64,000 nt of DNA from the NCBI RefSeq assembly GCF_014204865.1, contig NZ_JACHMG010000001.1:3498501-3562500 (forward strand), given 5' to 3'. This document shows positions 37,964-46,909 of the stretch, piece after piece (the stretch's first letter is position 1; each line of letters begins with the position of its first letter). The notes below the pieces were generated by a model. The model was not told where the DNA came from. It saw nothing but the letters and a program-made list of their open reading frames with translations, and ran no database searches. The position numbers and the translations under genes are program-made. The stretch is from Amycolatopsis jiangsuensis. Lineage in GTDB: Bacteria; Actinomycetota; Actinomycetes; Mycobacteriales; Pseudonocardiaceae.

Positions 37964-37978
37964 TACCCCCTAAGGGTA
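37964..37978. promoter_or_regulatory. CsoR/RcnR-type palindromic operator
   Basis: TACCCCCTAAGGGTA is an inverted repeat (TACCC-N5-GGGTA) with the G-tract dyad typical of CsoR-family repressor sites. It lies just upstream of the DUF4396 start codon. Confidence 0.6.
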
Positions 37979-38179
37979 TGCTCGTCAGCCCGGAGCGCCC
38001 TCGTAAGGTGGGGATTTCCCCCGCCTGGGTAGCACTACCCGCCGGTCCGGCCCGGCATACGAGATACGACCATCCGGCGGTTGAACTCACTTCCGTAACC
38101 CTTTGCGTACAACCGGTTGACCGCCGTGAGCGACGGCCTTACGTTCGGCTGCCAGATCAGGGACCCGGGAACGGTGAGG

Positions 38180-39196
38180 ATGCTAGGGCGGACGAGAACG
38201 TTCGTGGCAGGCATGGCGCTGCTGCTGGGCGTGGTGGTCACTCTCGACAGCTGCTCCGGCGATCGGCGGCCGGTGTCGGACGCGGAACCGGCCCAGGTGG
38301 TGTTCGTGCCGAAGGTCGGCGGGATCGCCTACTTCGACGCGATGAACGCCGGTGGCATGCAGGCCGCGCGCCGGTTCGGGATCCACTGGTCCACGCGTGC
38401 GCCGGCGTCGGTGGCCCCGGCGGACCAGGTGGCGATCCTGCAGGGCCTGATCGACGACCAGGTCGACGCGATCGCCGTCGCGCCCAACGATCCGGCTTCG
38501 CTCGCCCCGGTGATCGCGGAGGCCCGTGCGCAGGGCATCCACGTGCTCACCACGGACACCGACGCCGCCACTTCGCAGCGCGAGGTCTTCGTCGACCAGG
38601 CCAGTGCCGAAGGGATCGGCAAGGCCGTGGTCGACGCGCTCATGGATAAGACCGGTGGCGCCGGTGAGTTCGCCGTCGTCTCGTGCGGGCGGACCGCGGC
38701 GAACCTCAACGCCTGGATCGACGCGGAAAAGGCGTACGCCGCCCAGCGTTATCCCCAGGCGCGGCTCGTCGAGACCGTGTACGCCGGCGAGGACGTCACG
38801 ACCGCGACCAACCTGGCCAAGCAGGTGCTCGACCGGCATCCGCAGCTCACCGGGTTGATCGGCCAGTGCACCACGTCCGCGCCGGGCGTCGCGCGGGCCG
38901 TCCGTGACCAGCAGAAGATCGGCCGCGTGTACACCGTCGGCACGGGCACGCCACAGACGATGAAGCCGTATCTGCTCGACGGTTCGTGCTCCATGACGGT
39001 GCTGTGGAACGTCGAGTCACTCGGCTACCTCACCGCGTGGACGGCGAAGCAGCTCGCCGCCGGCACCGCGCTGCGGCCCAGCAACGACGTGAGCCCCGAG
39101 CTGCCCGCGGTGAAGTACGACGAGCGCGCCCACACGATCCGGCTCGGCGACCCGCTGCTGATCACTCAGGACAACGTCGACCAGTACAAGTACTGA
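38180..39196 (+). CDS. Periplasmic-binding-protein-like sugar-binding lipoprotein (RhaS/LsrB type), orphan
   Basis: A 338-residue protein of the type I periplasmic-binding family (VFVPKVGGIAYFDAMNAGGMQAARRFG, DDQVDAIAVAPNDPASL), as in rhamnose and autoinducer-2 importers. The N-terminus is a signal with a Cys in TLDSCSG that could be lipidated, although Asp at the -2 position is atypical. ATG 38180 is used; GTG 38174 is also possible. No permease or ATPase gene adjoins it, so it either works with a distant transporter or as a sensor. It is convergent with the beta-propeller gene, six bases apart. Confidence 0.87.
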   Translation: MLGRTRTFVAGMALLLGVVVTLDSCSGDRRPVSDAEPAQVVFVPKVGGIAYFDAMNAGGMQAARRFGIHWSTRAPASVAPADQVAILQGLIDDQVDAIAVAPNDPASLAPVIAEARAQGIHVLTTDTDAATSQREVFVDQASAEGIGKAVVDALMDKTGGAGEFAVVSCGRTAANLNAWIDAEKAYAAQRYPQARLVETVYAGEDVTTATNLAKQVLDRHPQLTGLIGQCTTSAPGVARAVRDQQKIGRVYTVGTGTPQTMKPYLLDGSCSMTVLWNVESLGYLTAWTAKQLAAGTALRPSNDVSPELPAVKYDERAHTIRLGDPLLITQDNVDQYKY

Positions 39197-39202
39197 CCAG
39201 CG

Positions 39203-40543
39203 TCACCGGGAACGGCGTGCCCGAGCCGCCACCGCACCGGCGCCGACCACGAGCAGCACCACGGCCAGCCCCCAACGCCGCTGCTTATCGACCCGCTCGC
39301 GACGGCCGGCAGCCCGGTCCTCCGCGGCCTTCCGGACCGGGCGTGAGGCACGAGAAGGCGGTGGGACCGGATCCGGAGCGGGCCTCGGCACGGACATCGG
39401 CGGCTGAACCGGCGGCGGAAGCGGGGATGCCGAGGGAGACGACGGCGGAGTCGCGGAAGGCGTTCTCGGCGGCGGCGTGGGTGAGGCCGTTGAGGTAGGT
39501 GACGTCGATGTGGGTGACGAAGTCGCGGGTGGCGTCGTCGACGGCACGGTTGGTGGCGTGGTCGGCGAGGTCGTGGGCGGTGGCGAGGTCGTGGGCGGTG
39601 GCGAGGTCGTGGGCGGTGGCGTGGTCGGCGAAATCGTGGGCGGCGGGGTCGTCGTGGGCGGCAGTGTCGTCGGCGGCGGCGTGCTGGGTGTCGTGGTCGG
39701 CGGAGGAGGTGGCGTGGACCGGGTGAGGCATCCGGCGGCGTCCGAGCTCACCAAGGCGGGTCCCGTGCTGACCTCGAAGGGGTGTCCGCCGGGTGGCAGC
39801 CGGTAGGTCACGCTGCGGTGGCCGATCCGGTTCGCCGTCGCGTACAGCTGGTGGTCCGGTCCGAACACCACCGCGCCATACGCCGAAGCGGGCGGGAACC
39901 AGCGGCCCGGCACCTGCCGCACCTGCCCGGTCCTCGGATCCACCGTCACCACTACTCCCCTGCCGTGCCACGAAACCGAAACGCCGTACAGCAAACCGTC
40001 TGCGGAGTTGTAGGCGAGATCGTCCACTCCGGACGCCAGCAGCCACGGACGCAGCCGCCGCGGACGGGAGGCGGTCAGGTAATCCGGGCTGCGCGGGTTG
40101 ACGTCCACTGTGTACAGACTGCCCGCCCGCAACACGTACCAGGAGTTGCCGGCGATCGCACCGCCGACCGCGCCGGTGACCCAGCTCCACGCGCCGCGGC
40201 CGACCGCGCCGAGGTCGCGCACCCGTCCGTTCGCCTCGATCCGCACAGCGTGTGCACCGTCCGGGAAAGACCCGTCGGCGACCCCGTACGTCGTGTTCTG
40301 ATCTGCGGAGTAAGCAATCGCGTTGAGCGAGTACCGGCTGTTGGCGAGCGGACGGCGGGCGCCGGAGGGCAACGTCAGCGCCGTGATCGAGGACGCATGC
40401 CGGCGCGTGCTCTCCACCTGCAGCACGGTGCACGTCCCTGGGGCGGCCGCGGACCGGTGCCCGGGCGGGTCCAGCAGACCGGACGCGACCAGCACTCCGG
40501 AGACGGCGGCCGCGACGGCCACCACGCTCAGGTACCGGCGCAC
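39203..40543 (-). CDS. Secreted propeller-like protein with Pro/Thr-rich stalk and C-terminal membrane anchor
   Basis: A 446-residue surface protein. After a signal peptide come about 240 residues with repeated strands (AYSADQNTTYGVADGS, DDLAYNSADGLLYGVS) that suggest a beta-propeller of the DUF6923-like kind. A stalk of over 100 residues built from Pro, Thr and Ser (PPTTSPPPTTS repeats) follows, then a single transmembrane helix and a basic tail. It should project from the membrane through the wall. It starts three bases after the DUF4239 gene ends, so the two are co-translated and may act together. The function is unknown. Confidence 0.75.
   Translation of the reverse strand: MRRYLSVVAVAAAVSGVLVASGLLDPPGHRSAAAPGTCTVLQVESTRRHASSITALTLPSGARRPLANSRYSLNAIAYSADQNTTYGVADGSFPDGAHAVRIEANGRVRDLGAVGRGAWSWVTGAVGGAIAGNSWYVLRAGSLYTVDVNPRSPDYLTASRPRRLRPWLLASGVDDLAYNSADGLLYGVSVSWHGRGVVVTVDPRTGQVRQVPGRWFPPASAYGAVVFGPDHQLYATANRIGHRSVTYRLPPGGHPFEVSTGPALVSSDAAGCLTRSTPPPPPTTTPSTPPPTTLPPTTTPPPTISPTTPPPTTSPPPTTSPPPTTSPTTPPTVPSTTPPATSSPTSTSPTSTASPTPPPRTPSATPPSSPSASPLPPPVQPPMSVPRPAPDPVPPPSRASRPVRKAAEDRAAGRRERVDKQRRWGLAVVLLVVGAGAVAARARRSR
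39540..39640 (-). repeat. 18-bp tandem repeat in the stalk-coding region
   Basis: A unit GGCGAGGTCGTGGGCGGT (plus strand) recurs three times almost perfectly, with diverged flanking copies. It encodes the repeating Pro/Thr/Ser hexapeptide of the stalk. It could change length by slippage. Confidence 0.7.
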
Positions 40544-40546
40544 GGA

Positions 40547-41308
40547 TCAGCCGAGCCGGGCGACAGCGTAGACGAACGCGTCCGGATGCACGCTCGAACC
40601 ACCGGCGAACGGGTTCTGCAACTGGAAGATCGCGTACAGCAGCAACGCGATCGTGGCGGCCAAAGTGGACACGATGACCAGGTGCGCTGCCATCCGGGTA
40701 CCGCCGAACAGGTTGGGCAGCAACACGAAGATCACGCTGCCGAGAATCAACGCGAACCACATCACCGAACCCACGCCCTGTGCCTCCGCGCCGGTCAGCC
40801 GCGTCTGCCGGGATTCGTAGACCTGCCACAGCCGATCGCTGGCTTCGTTCTTGCGGTCGGTCTCCCAGTCGTCGGACGCCGACGCCGCGGCGACCGCCCG
40901 GCGCATCTGGTCGAGCTGCGCCCAGCCTGTCGCCGGCAGTGACCCGCCGTCAGCCAGTCGTGGCCATTCCTGCTGCGCCACGGTGTTCGAGTAGGCGACA
41001 GCGAGGGTGCGCACCTGCTCGCCGGTGTCGCCGGGGAGCGCCTGAGCGGCCCAGGTGGCCGCGACGAGACTGTCCGCCTCCGTGTAGGAATCGTCGCGCG
41101 CGTCCGTGACCCCGTCGAACAGGGAGATCAGCACGAAGGCGACCAGCACCGCGTGCAAACCGCCCACAATGGTGAAAACCTGCCCGGCCGCGTCGTTGTT
41201 GTCCCGCCTTCCCTCGTCCCAGCCGAAGCGCCGCACCAGATAACCGATCACCGCGGCCAGCACGGCCGCGCCGATCACCCAGCACACACCGGTCAGGTAG
41301 ACGTTCAT
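40547..41308 (-). CDS. DUF4239-family (bestrophin-like) membrane protein
   Basis: A 253-residue protein with two N-terminal hydrophobic segments (residues 3-25 and 45-70), a central soluble helical region (about 75-175), and two C-terminal hydrophobic segments ending at QLQNPFAGG. This matches the DUF4239 layout, whose QNPF motif near the end is characteristic. The ATG follows GGGAAAGGGAG. The role is unknown; bestrophin-like channel activity has been proposed for the family. It is the first gene of a two-gene operon with the stalk protein. Confidence 0.82.
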   Translation of the reverse strand: MNVYLTGVCWVIGAAVLAAVIGYLVRRFGWDEGRRDNNDAAGQVFTIVGGLHAVLVAFVLISLFDGVTDARDDSYTEADSLVAATWAAQALPGDTGEQVRTLAVAYSNTVAQQEWPRLADGGSLPATGWAQLDQMRRAVAAASASDDWETDRKNEASDRLWQVYESRQTRLTGAEAQGVGSVMWFALILGSVIFVLLPNLFGGTRMAAHLVIVSTLAATIALLLYAIFQLQNPFAGGSSVHPDAFVYAVARLG

Positions 41309-41681
41309 GTGCTCCCTTTCCCTACGGCCGGCACGGGTCGGTCGAATCCGGCGCCCGATTGCCCGCGGCGATGGCGACGCTAGCCAGCCCATTCGGAACC
41401 GGACAACCGGGCGCCGGACGATTCAGCCGGGTGGCCGCGCACGGTCCGCGCAATTCGCCGGATCGGAGCAGCGCGGTCCGCGCCGACCCGTACCAAGGCG
41501 GTGTTCTGCGGGGAAAACTGCCCCGATTACCAGCGGTGGGCGCCCGGGCCGGGTTACGGCCGCGGACGCACGGTGACCCGAGTGGACGGTTCCGGCGCTG
41601 GCCGGACGACAACAACCGGCGAATGTCCGAAATCGCCACGCGGCAAACAGGTGAACGGAACCCGGGCACCCGATCGTGGGA

Positions 41682-41709
41682 TTGTCGCGCCGTTCCGGCT
41701 TGCTATGTT
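41682..41709 (+). promoter_or_regulatory. Candidate sigma-A-like promoter of the encapsulin operon
   Basis: TTGTCG (41682-41687) and TATGTT (41704-41709) are spaced 16 bases and lie about 110 bases before the first shell gene. The rest of the 510-base gap (41309-41818) holds no credible gene. Confidence 0.45.
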
Positions 41710-41818
41710 GATTCGCGGCGCTGCTGCCGAATCGCATTCCGCGAACCAGACCGAACAATTTCCCTCACCGAAAATCCCGTCCGCGCGCCGGACGATTCGA
41801 CGTTAGGTGGTTTTCGCT

Positions 41819-43249
41819 GTGACCGTCACGGACCCCGTAGACACCGCCGGCTCCGCTGGTTCCGGAAATGGGGAACAACCGCAACTGAGCCTCGGCCGGG
41901 CCGCGGCCCGCACCATCGCGACCACGACGAAATCCGTTCCGCAGATGCAGGGCATCTCCTCCCGGTGGCTGCTGAAGGTGCTGCCGTGGGTCGAGGTCTC
42001 GGGCGGTACGTACCGGGTGAACCGCAGGCTGAGCTACGCCGTCGGCGACGGCCGCGTCACGTTCGCCGCCACCGGCTCGCAGGTGCGGGTGATCCCGCCG
42101 GAGCTGGGCGAACTCGCCCCGCTGCGCGGCTTCGACAACGAGGAGGTGCTGAACGAGCTGGCCGGGCGGTTCGTCCAGCACGAGTACGAACCGGGTGACA
42201 CGCTGGTCGAGTTCGGGCACCAGGCCGATCAGGTCTTCCTGATCGCGCACGGGAAGATCAGCAAGATCGGTACCGGCGCCTACGGCGACCAGACCGTGCT
42301 CGGCACGATGGCCGACGGCGGCTACTTCGGCGAGCAGGTGCTCACCAATGCCGACGGGATCTGGGAGTACACCGCCAGGGCCATCACCGCCTGCACCGTG
42401 CTCGCCTTGCCGCGCAGCGAGTTCCAGGGCGTGCTCGACCGGTCCGGCACACTGCGCGCGCACCTGGACGAGGTCACCGCCAACGCGTCACTCGCGTCCA
42501 ACGACCACGGTGAGGCGGCGATCGACGTCGCCTCCGGCCACGACGGCGAACCGCAGCTGCCGGGCACGTTCGTGGACTACGACACCTCGCCGCGAGAGTA
42601 CGAACTGAGCGTGGCGCAAACCGTGCTGCGGGTGCACAGCCGGGTCGCGGACCTCTACAACCAGCCGATGAACCAGCTCGAGCAGCAGCTGCGGCTGACC
42701 ATCGAGGCGTTGCGCGAACGTCAGGAGAACGAGCTGGTCAACAACTCCGGCTTCGGGCTGCTGCACAACGCCGACTTCGCCCAGCGCGTCTCCACCCGCA
42801 CCGGCCCGCCGGGGCCGGACGACTTCGACGAACTGCTGTCGCTGGTGTGGAAGGACCCCGGGTTCTTTCTGGCGCATCCGAAGACGATCGGCGCGTTCGG
42901 CCGCGAATGCAACCGCCGCGGGGTGTACCCGGACGCGGTCGACCTGGGCGGGCACCAGGTGCCGGCCTGGCGCGGCGTGCCGATCCTGCCGTGCAACAAG
43001 ATTCCGGTGACCGACACCCGCACCAGCTCGGTGCTGCTGATGCGGACCGGCGAGGCCGACCAGGGCGTGGTCGGGCTGCACCAGACCGGACTTCCCGACG
43101 AGTACCAGCCGGGCCTCAACGTGCGTTTCATGGGCATCAGCGAGCAGGCGATCATGTCGTACCTGGTCAGCGCCTACTACTCGGCCGCGGTACTGGTGCC
43201 GGACGCGCTGGCTGTCCTGGAGAACGCCGAGATCGGTCGTGGGGACTGA
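41819..43249 (+). CDS. Family 2B encapsulin shell protein with inserted CNB-like domain (copy 1)
   Basis: A 476-residue homologue of EshA-type proteins, now classed as family 2B encapsulins with an HK97 phage-capsid fold. The N-terminal arm contains [18 protein letters not shown]. Residues about 88-215 form a cyclic-nucleotide-binding-like insertion ([31 protein letters not shown]...GGYFGEQVL). The capsid P and A domains follow (LNQ-type [24 protein letters not shown], to [37 protein letters not shown]). GTG 41819 has AGGTGG eight bases upstream; GTG 41807 is an alternative. It would assemble into a protein nanocompartment with the next gene product. Confidence 0.92.
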   Translation: MTVTDPVDTAGSAGSGNGEQPQLSLGRAAARTIATTTKSVPQMQGISSRWLLKVLPWVEVSGGTYRVNRRLSYAVGDGRVTFAATGSQVRVIPPELGELAPLRGFDNEEVLNELAGRFVQHEYEPGDTLVEFGHQADQVFLIAHGKISKIGTGAYGDQTVLGTMADGGYFGEQVLTNADGIWEYTARAITACTVLALPRSEFQGVLDRSGTLRAHLDEVTANASLASNDHGEAAIDVASGHDGEPQLPGTFVDYDTSPREYELSVAQTVLRVHSRVADLYNQPMNQLEQQLRLTIEALRERQENELVNNSGFGLLHNADFAQRVSTRTGPPGPDDFDELLSLVWKDPGFFLAHPKTIGAFGRECNRRGVYPDAVDLGGHQVPAWRGVPILPCNKIPVTDTRTSSVLLMRTGEADQGVVGLHQTGLPDEYQPGLNVRFMGISEQAIMSYLVSAYYSAAVLVPDALAVLENAEIGRGD

Positions 43250-43250
43250 C

Positions 43251-44657
43251 ATGCCCGGACCCGCCATTGCCTCCCGCACGACCGGCACCGGAGAGCCACC
43301 GCGCTCGCTGTCCACGCGGGCGGCCCGCACCCTGGCCACCACGACGAAGTCCCTTCCGCAGATGCGGTCGATCACCCCGCGGTGGCTGCTCTCGCAGCTG
43401 CCGTGGGTCGAGGTGGCGGCCGGGTCGTACCGGGTGAACCGGCGGCTCACCTACACCGTCGGCGACGGCCGGATCACCTTCTTCACCACCGGCGCACGGG
43501 TGCAGGTGATCCCGGCGGAGCTCGCCGAACTCCCGCTGCTGCGCGGTTTCGGGGACGCCGACGCACTGTCGGCGCTGGCCGAGGGGTTCGAACAACGCGA
43601 GTACGCGGCAGGCGACACCATCGCCGAAGCCGGTGCCCCGCTGGACAGCATCGTGCTGATCGCGTCCGGCAAGGTGCGCCGGACCACCCCGGGGCAGTAC
43701 GGCGACGAGGCACACCTCGGCACGCTCGCCGGCGGGGATCACCTCGGCGGTGAACTCCTCGGCAGCAGCGACGAGACCTGGAAGTTCACCGCACGGGCGG
43801 CCACCCGGTGCGTGGTGCTCGTGCTGCCGGCCACGACGTACGCGGTGCTGAACGGCCGGATCGAAAGCCTGCGTGAGCACGTCCGCGCGAGGCTCGCCGA
43901 ACCGTCCCGGTCACACAACAAGGCCGGTGAGGCCAGTATCGACCTGGCCGCAGGGCACGAGGGCGAGTGCGCGCTTCCCGGCACGTACGTGGACTACGAT
44001 CCGGCGCCGCGGGAGTACGACCTGGCGGTGGCGCAGACGATCCTGCGCACGCACACCCGCGTGACCGACCTGTACAACGAGCCGATGAACCAGCTGGAAC
44101 AGCAGGTGCGGCTGACCGTGGCGGCGTTGCGGGAACGCCAGGAGCAGGAACTGGTCACCAGCACCGAATTCGGCCTGCTGCCCAGTGCCGATCCGAGCCA
44201 GCGGATCACCACCCGCGGCGGCCCGCCGGCGCCGGACGACCTCGACGAGCTGCTGTGCCGGCGCCGCAAGACGAGGTTCTTCCTGGCGCACCCCAAGGCG
44301 ATCGCGGCGTTCGGTCGGGAATGTACGGCACGCGGCCTGTACCCGGCGACCGGCACGCTGGACGGCCGCCGGGTGACCACCTGGCGCGGGGTGCCGCTGC
44401 TGCCGTGCGACAAGATCCCGGTCTCCCCGCAGGGCACCACGTCGATTCTGGCGCTGCGCACCGGGGAGGACGACCACGGCGTGATCGGGCTGCGGCCGCG
44501 GGATCTGCCGGACGAGTACCGGCCGGGCCTGAACGTGCGGTACATGGGCGTGAACGACCGCGGCGTGACGTCCTACCTGGTCAGCGCGTACCACAGCGTC
44601 GCGGTACTGGTGCCGGACGCGCTGGGTGTGCTCGACGACGTGGAGATCGGACGCTGA
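43251..44657 (+). CDS. Family 2B encapsulin shell protein with inserted CNB-like domain (copy 2)
   Basis: A 468-residue paralogue of the preceding protein, clearly similar along its whole length ([42 protein letters not shown]). It starts one base after the first shell gene stops and has GGGGA upstream. The CNB-like insertion differs where nucleotide would bind: GDHLGGELL replaces GGYFGEQVL, so the conserved FGE is lost. Two differing shell genes in tandem suggest a mixed shell, as known for some family 2B systems. A Leu-rich acceptor region [22 protein letters not shown] replaces the more acidic stretch of copy 1. Confidence 0.92.
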   Translation: MPGPAIASRTTGTGEPPRSLSTRAARTLATTTKSLPQMRSITPRWLLSQLPWVEVAAGSYRVNRRLTYTVGDGRITFFTTGARVQVIPAELAELPLLRGFGDADALSALAEGFEQREYAAGDTIAEAGAPLDSIVLIASGKVRRTTPGQYGDEAHLGTLAGGDHLGGELLGSSDETWKFTARAATRCVVLVLPATTYAVLNGRIESLREHVRARLAEPSRSHNKAGEASIDLAAGHEGECALPGTYVDYDPAPREYDLAVAQTILRTHTRVTDLYNEPMNQLEQQVRLTVAALRERQEQELVTSTEFGLLPSADPSQRITTRGGPPAPDDLDELLCRRRKTRFFLAHPKAIAAFGRECTARGLYPATGTLDGRRVTTWRGVPLLPCDKIPVSPQGTTSILALRTGEDDHGVIGLRPRDLPDEYRPGLNVRYMGVNDRGVTSYLVSAYHSVAVLVPDALGVLDDVEIGR

Positions 44658-44682
44658 TCACGGTGCCTGGAGGGGAGAATCG

Positions 44683-45705
44683 ATGACGACGGTGGACTCG
44701 CGCACCGGGGCCCGTGCGGTCGCCGAGGTGCTGGACTGGAGCCGGGGCCGGTGGGAACCGGCGATGCGGGCGGCGGTCGACCGGCTGCCGGTGTCGATGC
44801 GGCGGATCGCCGGCTACCACTTCGGCTGGTGGGATTCCCGCGGCGAACCGGTGGCCGGCTCCGCAGGCAAGGCGCTGCGTCCGGCGCTGGTGCTGCTGTG
44901 TGCGGAGGCGGCGGGCGGGGACCCGGCGGACGCGATCAGCGCCGCGGTCGCGGTCGAGCTGGTGCACAATTTCTCGCTGCTGCACGACGACGTCATGGAC
45001 GGCGACGAAACGCGGCGGCACCGCCCCACCGCGTGGACGGTGTTCGGCACCGGCCCGGCCGTGCTCGCCGGGGACGCGCTGCTCACCCTGGCCTTCGACG
45101 TGCTGTCCCCGGACGGCCCGGCCGCGGCGCGGCTGCTCAGCACCGCGGTCCTCGACCTGCTGCACGGCCAGAACGAGGATCTGGCGTTCGAGCAGCGCAC
45201 CGAGGTGGGCACCGAGGAGTGCGTGCGGATGGCGCAGGGCAAGACGGCGGCGTTGCTGAGTGTGGCGTGCACGCTCGGGGTGCTGGTCGTCGGCGGGCAC
45301 GGGGAACACACGGAACGGTTCGGCCGTTTCGGGCGGTCCCTCGGCCTGGCGTTCCAGCACGTGGACGATCTGCTCGGGATCTGGGGCGACCCGGCGGTGA
45401 CCGGGAAGCCGGTGTACTCGGACCTGCGCAGCCGCAAGAAGTCGCTGCCGGTGGTCGCCGCGCTCACCTCCGGCACCGCGGCCGGTCGCGAACTGGCCGC
45501 GCTCTACCGGGAACCGTTGCCGGACCGCGAACTCGCCCGTGCCGCGTCCCTTGTGGACAGAGCGGGTGGGCGGAGCTGGAGCCGGGCGCAGGCGGACGGC
45601 CTGCTCGCCGACGCCCTCACCGCGCTCACCGCGGCCGGCCCCGCTCCGCGGCCGACGGCGGAACTGACCGCGCTGGCCCGCCTGATCACCCGCCGGGACC
45701 ACTGA
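44683..45705 (+). CDS. Trans-polyprenyl diphosphate synthase, candidate encapsulin cargo
   Basis: A 340-residue all-helical isoprenyl diphosphate synthase. The first Asp-rich motif is DDVMD (near residue 103), the second is DDLLGIWGD (near residue 228), and chain-binding residues lie in the helix before DDVMD (VELVHNFSLLH). It condenses isopentenyl diphosphate with allylic diphosphates, making products of geranyl to geranylgeranyl size or a variant. ATG 44683 follows a strong GGAGGGGAG. It lies 25 bases after the second shell gene, matching the prenyl-synthase cargo class reported for family 2B encapsulins. The N-terminus has no long disordered targeting segment, so encapsulation is unproven. 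No terpene cyclase is adjacent. Confidence 0.9.
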   Translation: MTTVDSRTGARAVAEVLDWSRGRWEPAMRAAVDRLPVSMRRIAGYHFGWWDSRGEPVAGSAGKALRPALVLLCAEAAGGDPADAISAAVAVELVHNFSLLHDDVMDGDETRRHRPTAWTVFGTGPAVLAGDALLTLAFDVLSPDGPAAARLLSTAVLDLLHGQNEDLAFEQRTEVGTEECVRMAQGKTAALLSVACTLGVLVVGGHGEHTERFGRFGRSLGLAFQHVDDLLGIWGDPAVTGKPVYSDLRSRKKSLPVVAALTSGTAAGRELAALYREPLPDRELARAASLVDRAGGRSWSRAQADGLLADALTALTAAGPAPRPTAELTALARLITRRDH

Positions 45706-45711
45706 CCGGCG

Positions 45712-46854
45712 TCAGCGCCCGGGGCGGGAGAGCCCTTCGTCGCCGGCGCCGCGGGACAGGACCACCTCGTCGGTGTCCGACAAGGCTTTCCGCCCCTGCG
45801 GTGTCGGCGGCGCGGTCGTCAGGTCCCGCAACCGGATCGGCGGGCCGAGATCGATCAACGTCGGCACGTATTCGGCGCGGTCGACCGTCCAGTGACCGCC
45901 GTCGCGGGCGAAGTGGAACCGCGCCGCCACGCCCTCCTCGGTGGAGCCGCGGGGTTCGTCGTGCCGGGCGACCTCGTTGCCGAGCCCGAACGCGACCCAC
46001 TTGCCGGCGACCTTGCCGAACGGCTGCACGACGTGCGCGTGGTGGCCGACGATCAGGTCCAGATCCGGGGACGCCATCAGCTTCTCCGCCAGCTGCTGCT
46101 GATCGTCGGTCACCTCGTGGTCGTATTCGACGCCCCAGTGCAGGCTCGCGATGACCACCTCGGCGCCGGCCCGCTTGGCCGCGTGCGCCGCGTCGAGCAC
46201 CTCGTCGGCGTCGATCTCGTTGGCCAGCCACGGTTTTCCGGACGGCCGCTCGATCCCGTTGAAACCGAAGGAGTACGACAGCTGCGCGACCTTCACCCCG
46301 TGCACGTCCAGGATCAGCGGCTTCCCGGCCTCGTCGGCCGAGCGCGCGGAACCGGTGTGCTTCAGTCCGGTGGCATCGAGCTTGTCGAGCGTGCGGGTGA
46401 CCCCGGCGGTCCCCTGGTCGAGGGTGTGGTTGGACGCGGTGGAGCAGGTGTCGTAGCCGGTGTCCCGCAACGCGTCCGCGATGTCCGGCGGCGCACTGAA
46501 CGACGGGTATCCGCTGTAGGGACCGCCTTCCGGGGCGAGCGGCGTCTCGAGGTGGCAGATCGCCAGATCGGCCGCGGACACGAGCGGTTTCACCCCGGCG
46601 AACAGCGGCCGGTAGTCGATCCGGTCGGCGCCGTCTTCCTCCGCCTGTTCGGTCAGTCTCGGGTGGATCAGCACATCTCCGGTCGCCACCACGGAAAACC
46701 CGTCCTGGCGCGGCGTGGCCGAGCTGCTCGGCGCCGCCGCCGAGGGCGTTTGCGCGGCCGGTTCGCTGGTGCATGCCGCGAGCATCAAGCTGGCCCCGGC
46801 GACCGCGACTGCGAAGCGTGCGTTGGTGACCGCACGTGCGCGGTACGTCATCAT
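45712..46854 (-). CDS. CapA-like (PGA_cap) metallophosphatase-fold lipoprotein
   Basis: A 380-residue protein with a lipoprotein signal ending LMLAACTSEP, a Pro/Ala/Ser linker, then the capsule-synthesis PGA_cap domain. Metal-binding motifs are ATGDVLIHPR, CHLETPL, ASNHTLDQG, SLHWGVEYDHE and VGHHAHVVQP, all intact. CapA-type proteins act in poly-gamma-glutamate synthesis or envelope stress, and many lone actinobacterial copies have unknown substrates. ATG 46854 follows AAAGGGG. It is convergent with the polyprenyl synthase gene, six bases apart, and is not part of that operon. Confidence 0.9.
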   Translation of the reverse strand: MMTYRARAVTNARFAVAVAGASLMLAACTSEPAAQTPSAAAPSSSATPRQDGFSVVATGDVLIHPRLTEQAEEDGADRIDYRPLFAGVKPLVSAADLAICHLETPLAPEGGPYSGYPSFSAPPDIADALRDTGYDTCSTASNHTLDQGTAGVTRTLDKLDATGLKHTGSARSADEAGKPLILDVHGVKVAQLSYSFGFNGIERPSGKPWLANEIDADEVLDAAHAAKRAGAEVVIASLHWGVEYDHEVTDDQQQLAEKLMASPDLDLIVGHHAHVVQPFGKVAGKWVAFGLGNEVARHDEPRGSTEEGVAARFHFARDGGHWTVDRAEYVPTLIDLGPPIRLRDLTTAPPTPQGRKALSDTDEVVLSRGAGDEGLSRPGR

Positions 46855-46909
46855 CCATCCCCTTTGCCCGACTGCGCCGCACATCCTGTCATGGACCTCG
46901 TGACGCGGT

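Noticed and set aside
41309..41681. Small genes in the gap upstream of the encapsulins
   Set aside because: Short open frames here are Arg/Pro/Gly-rich on both strands and have neither ribosome-binding sites nor family features.
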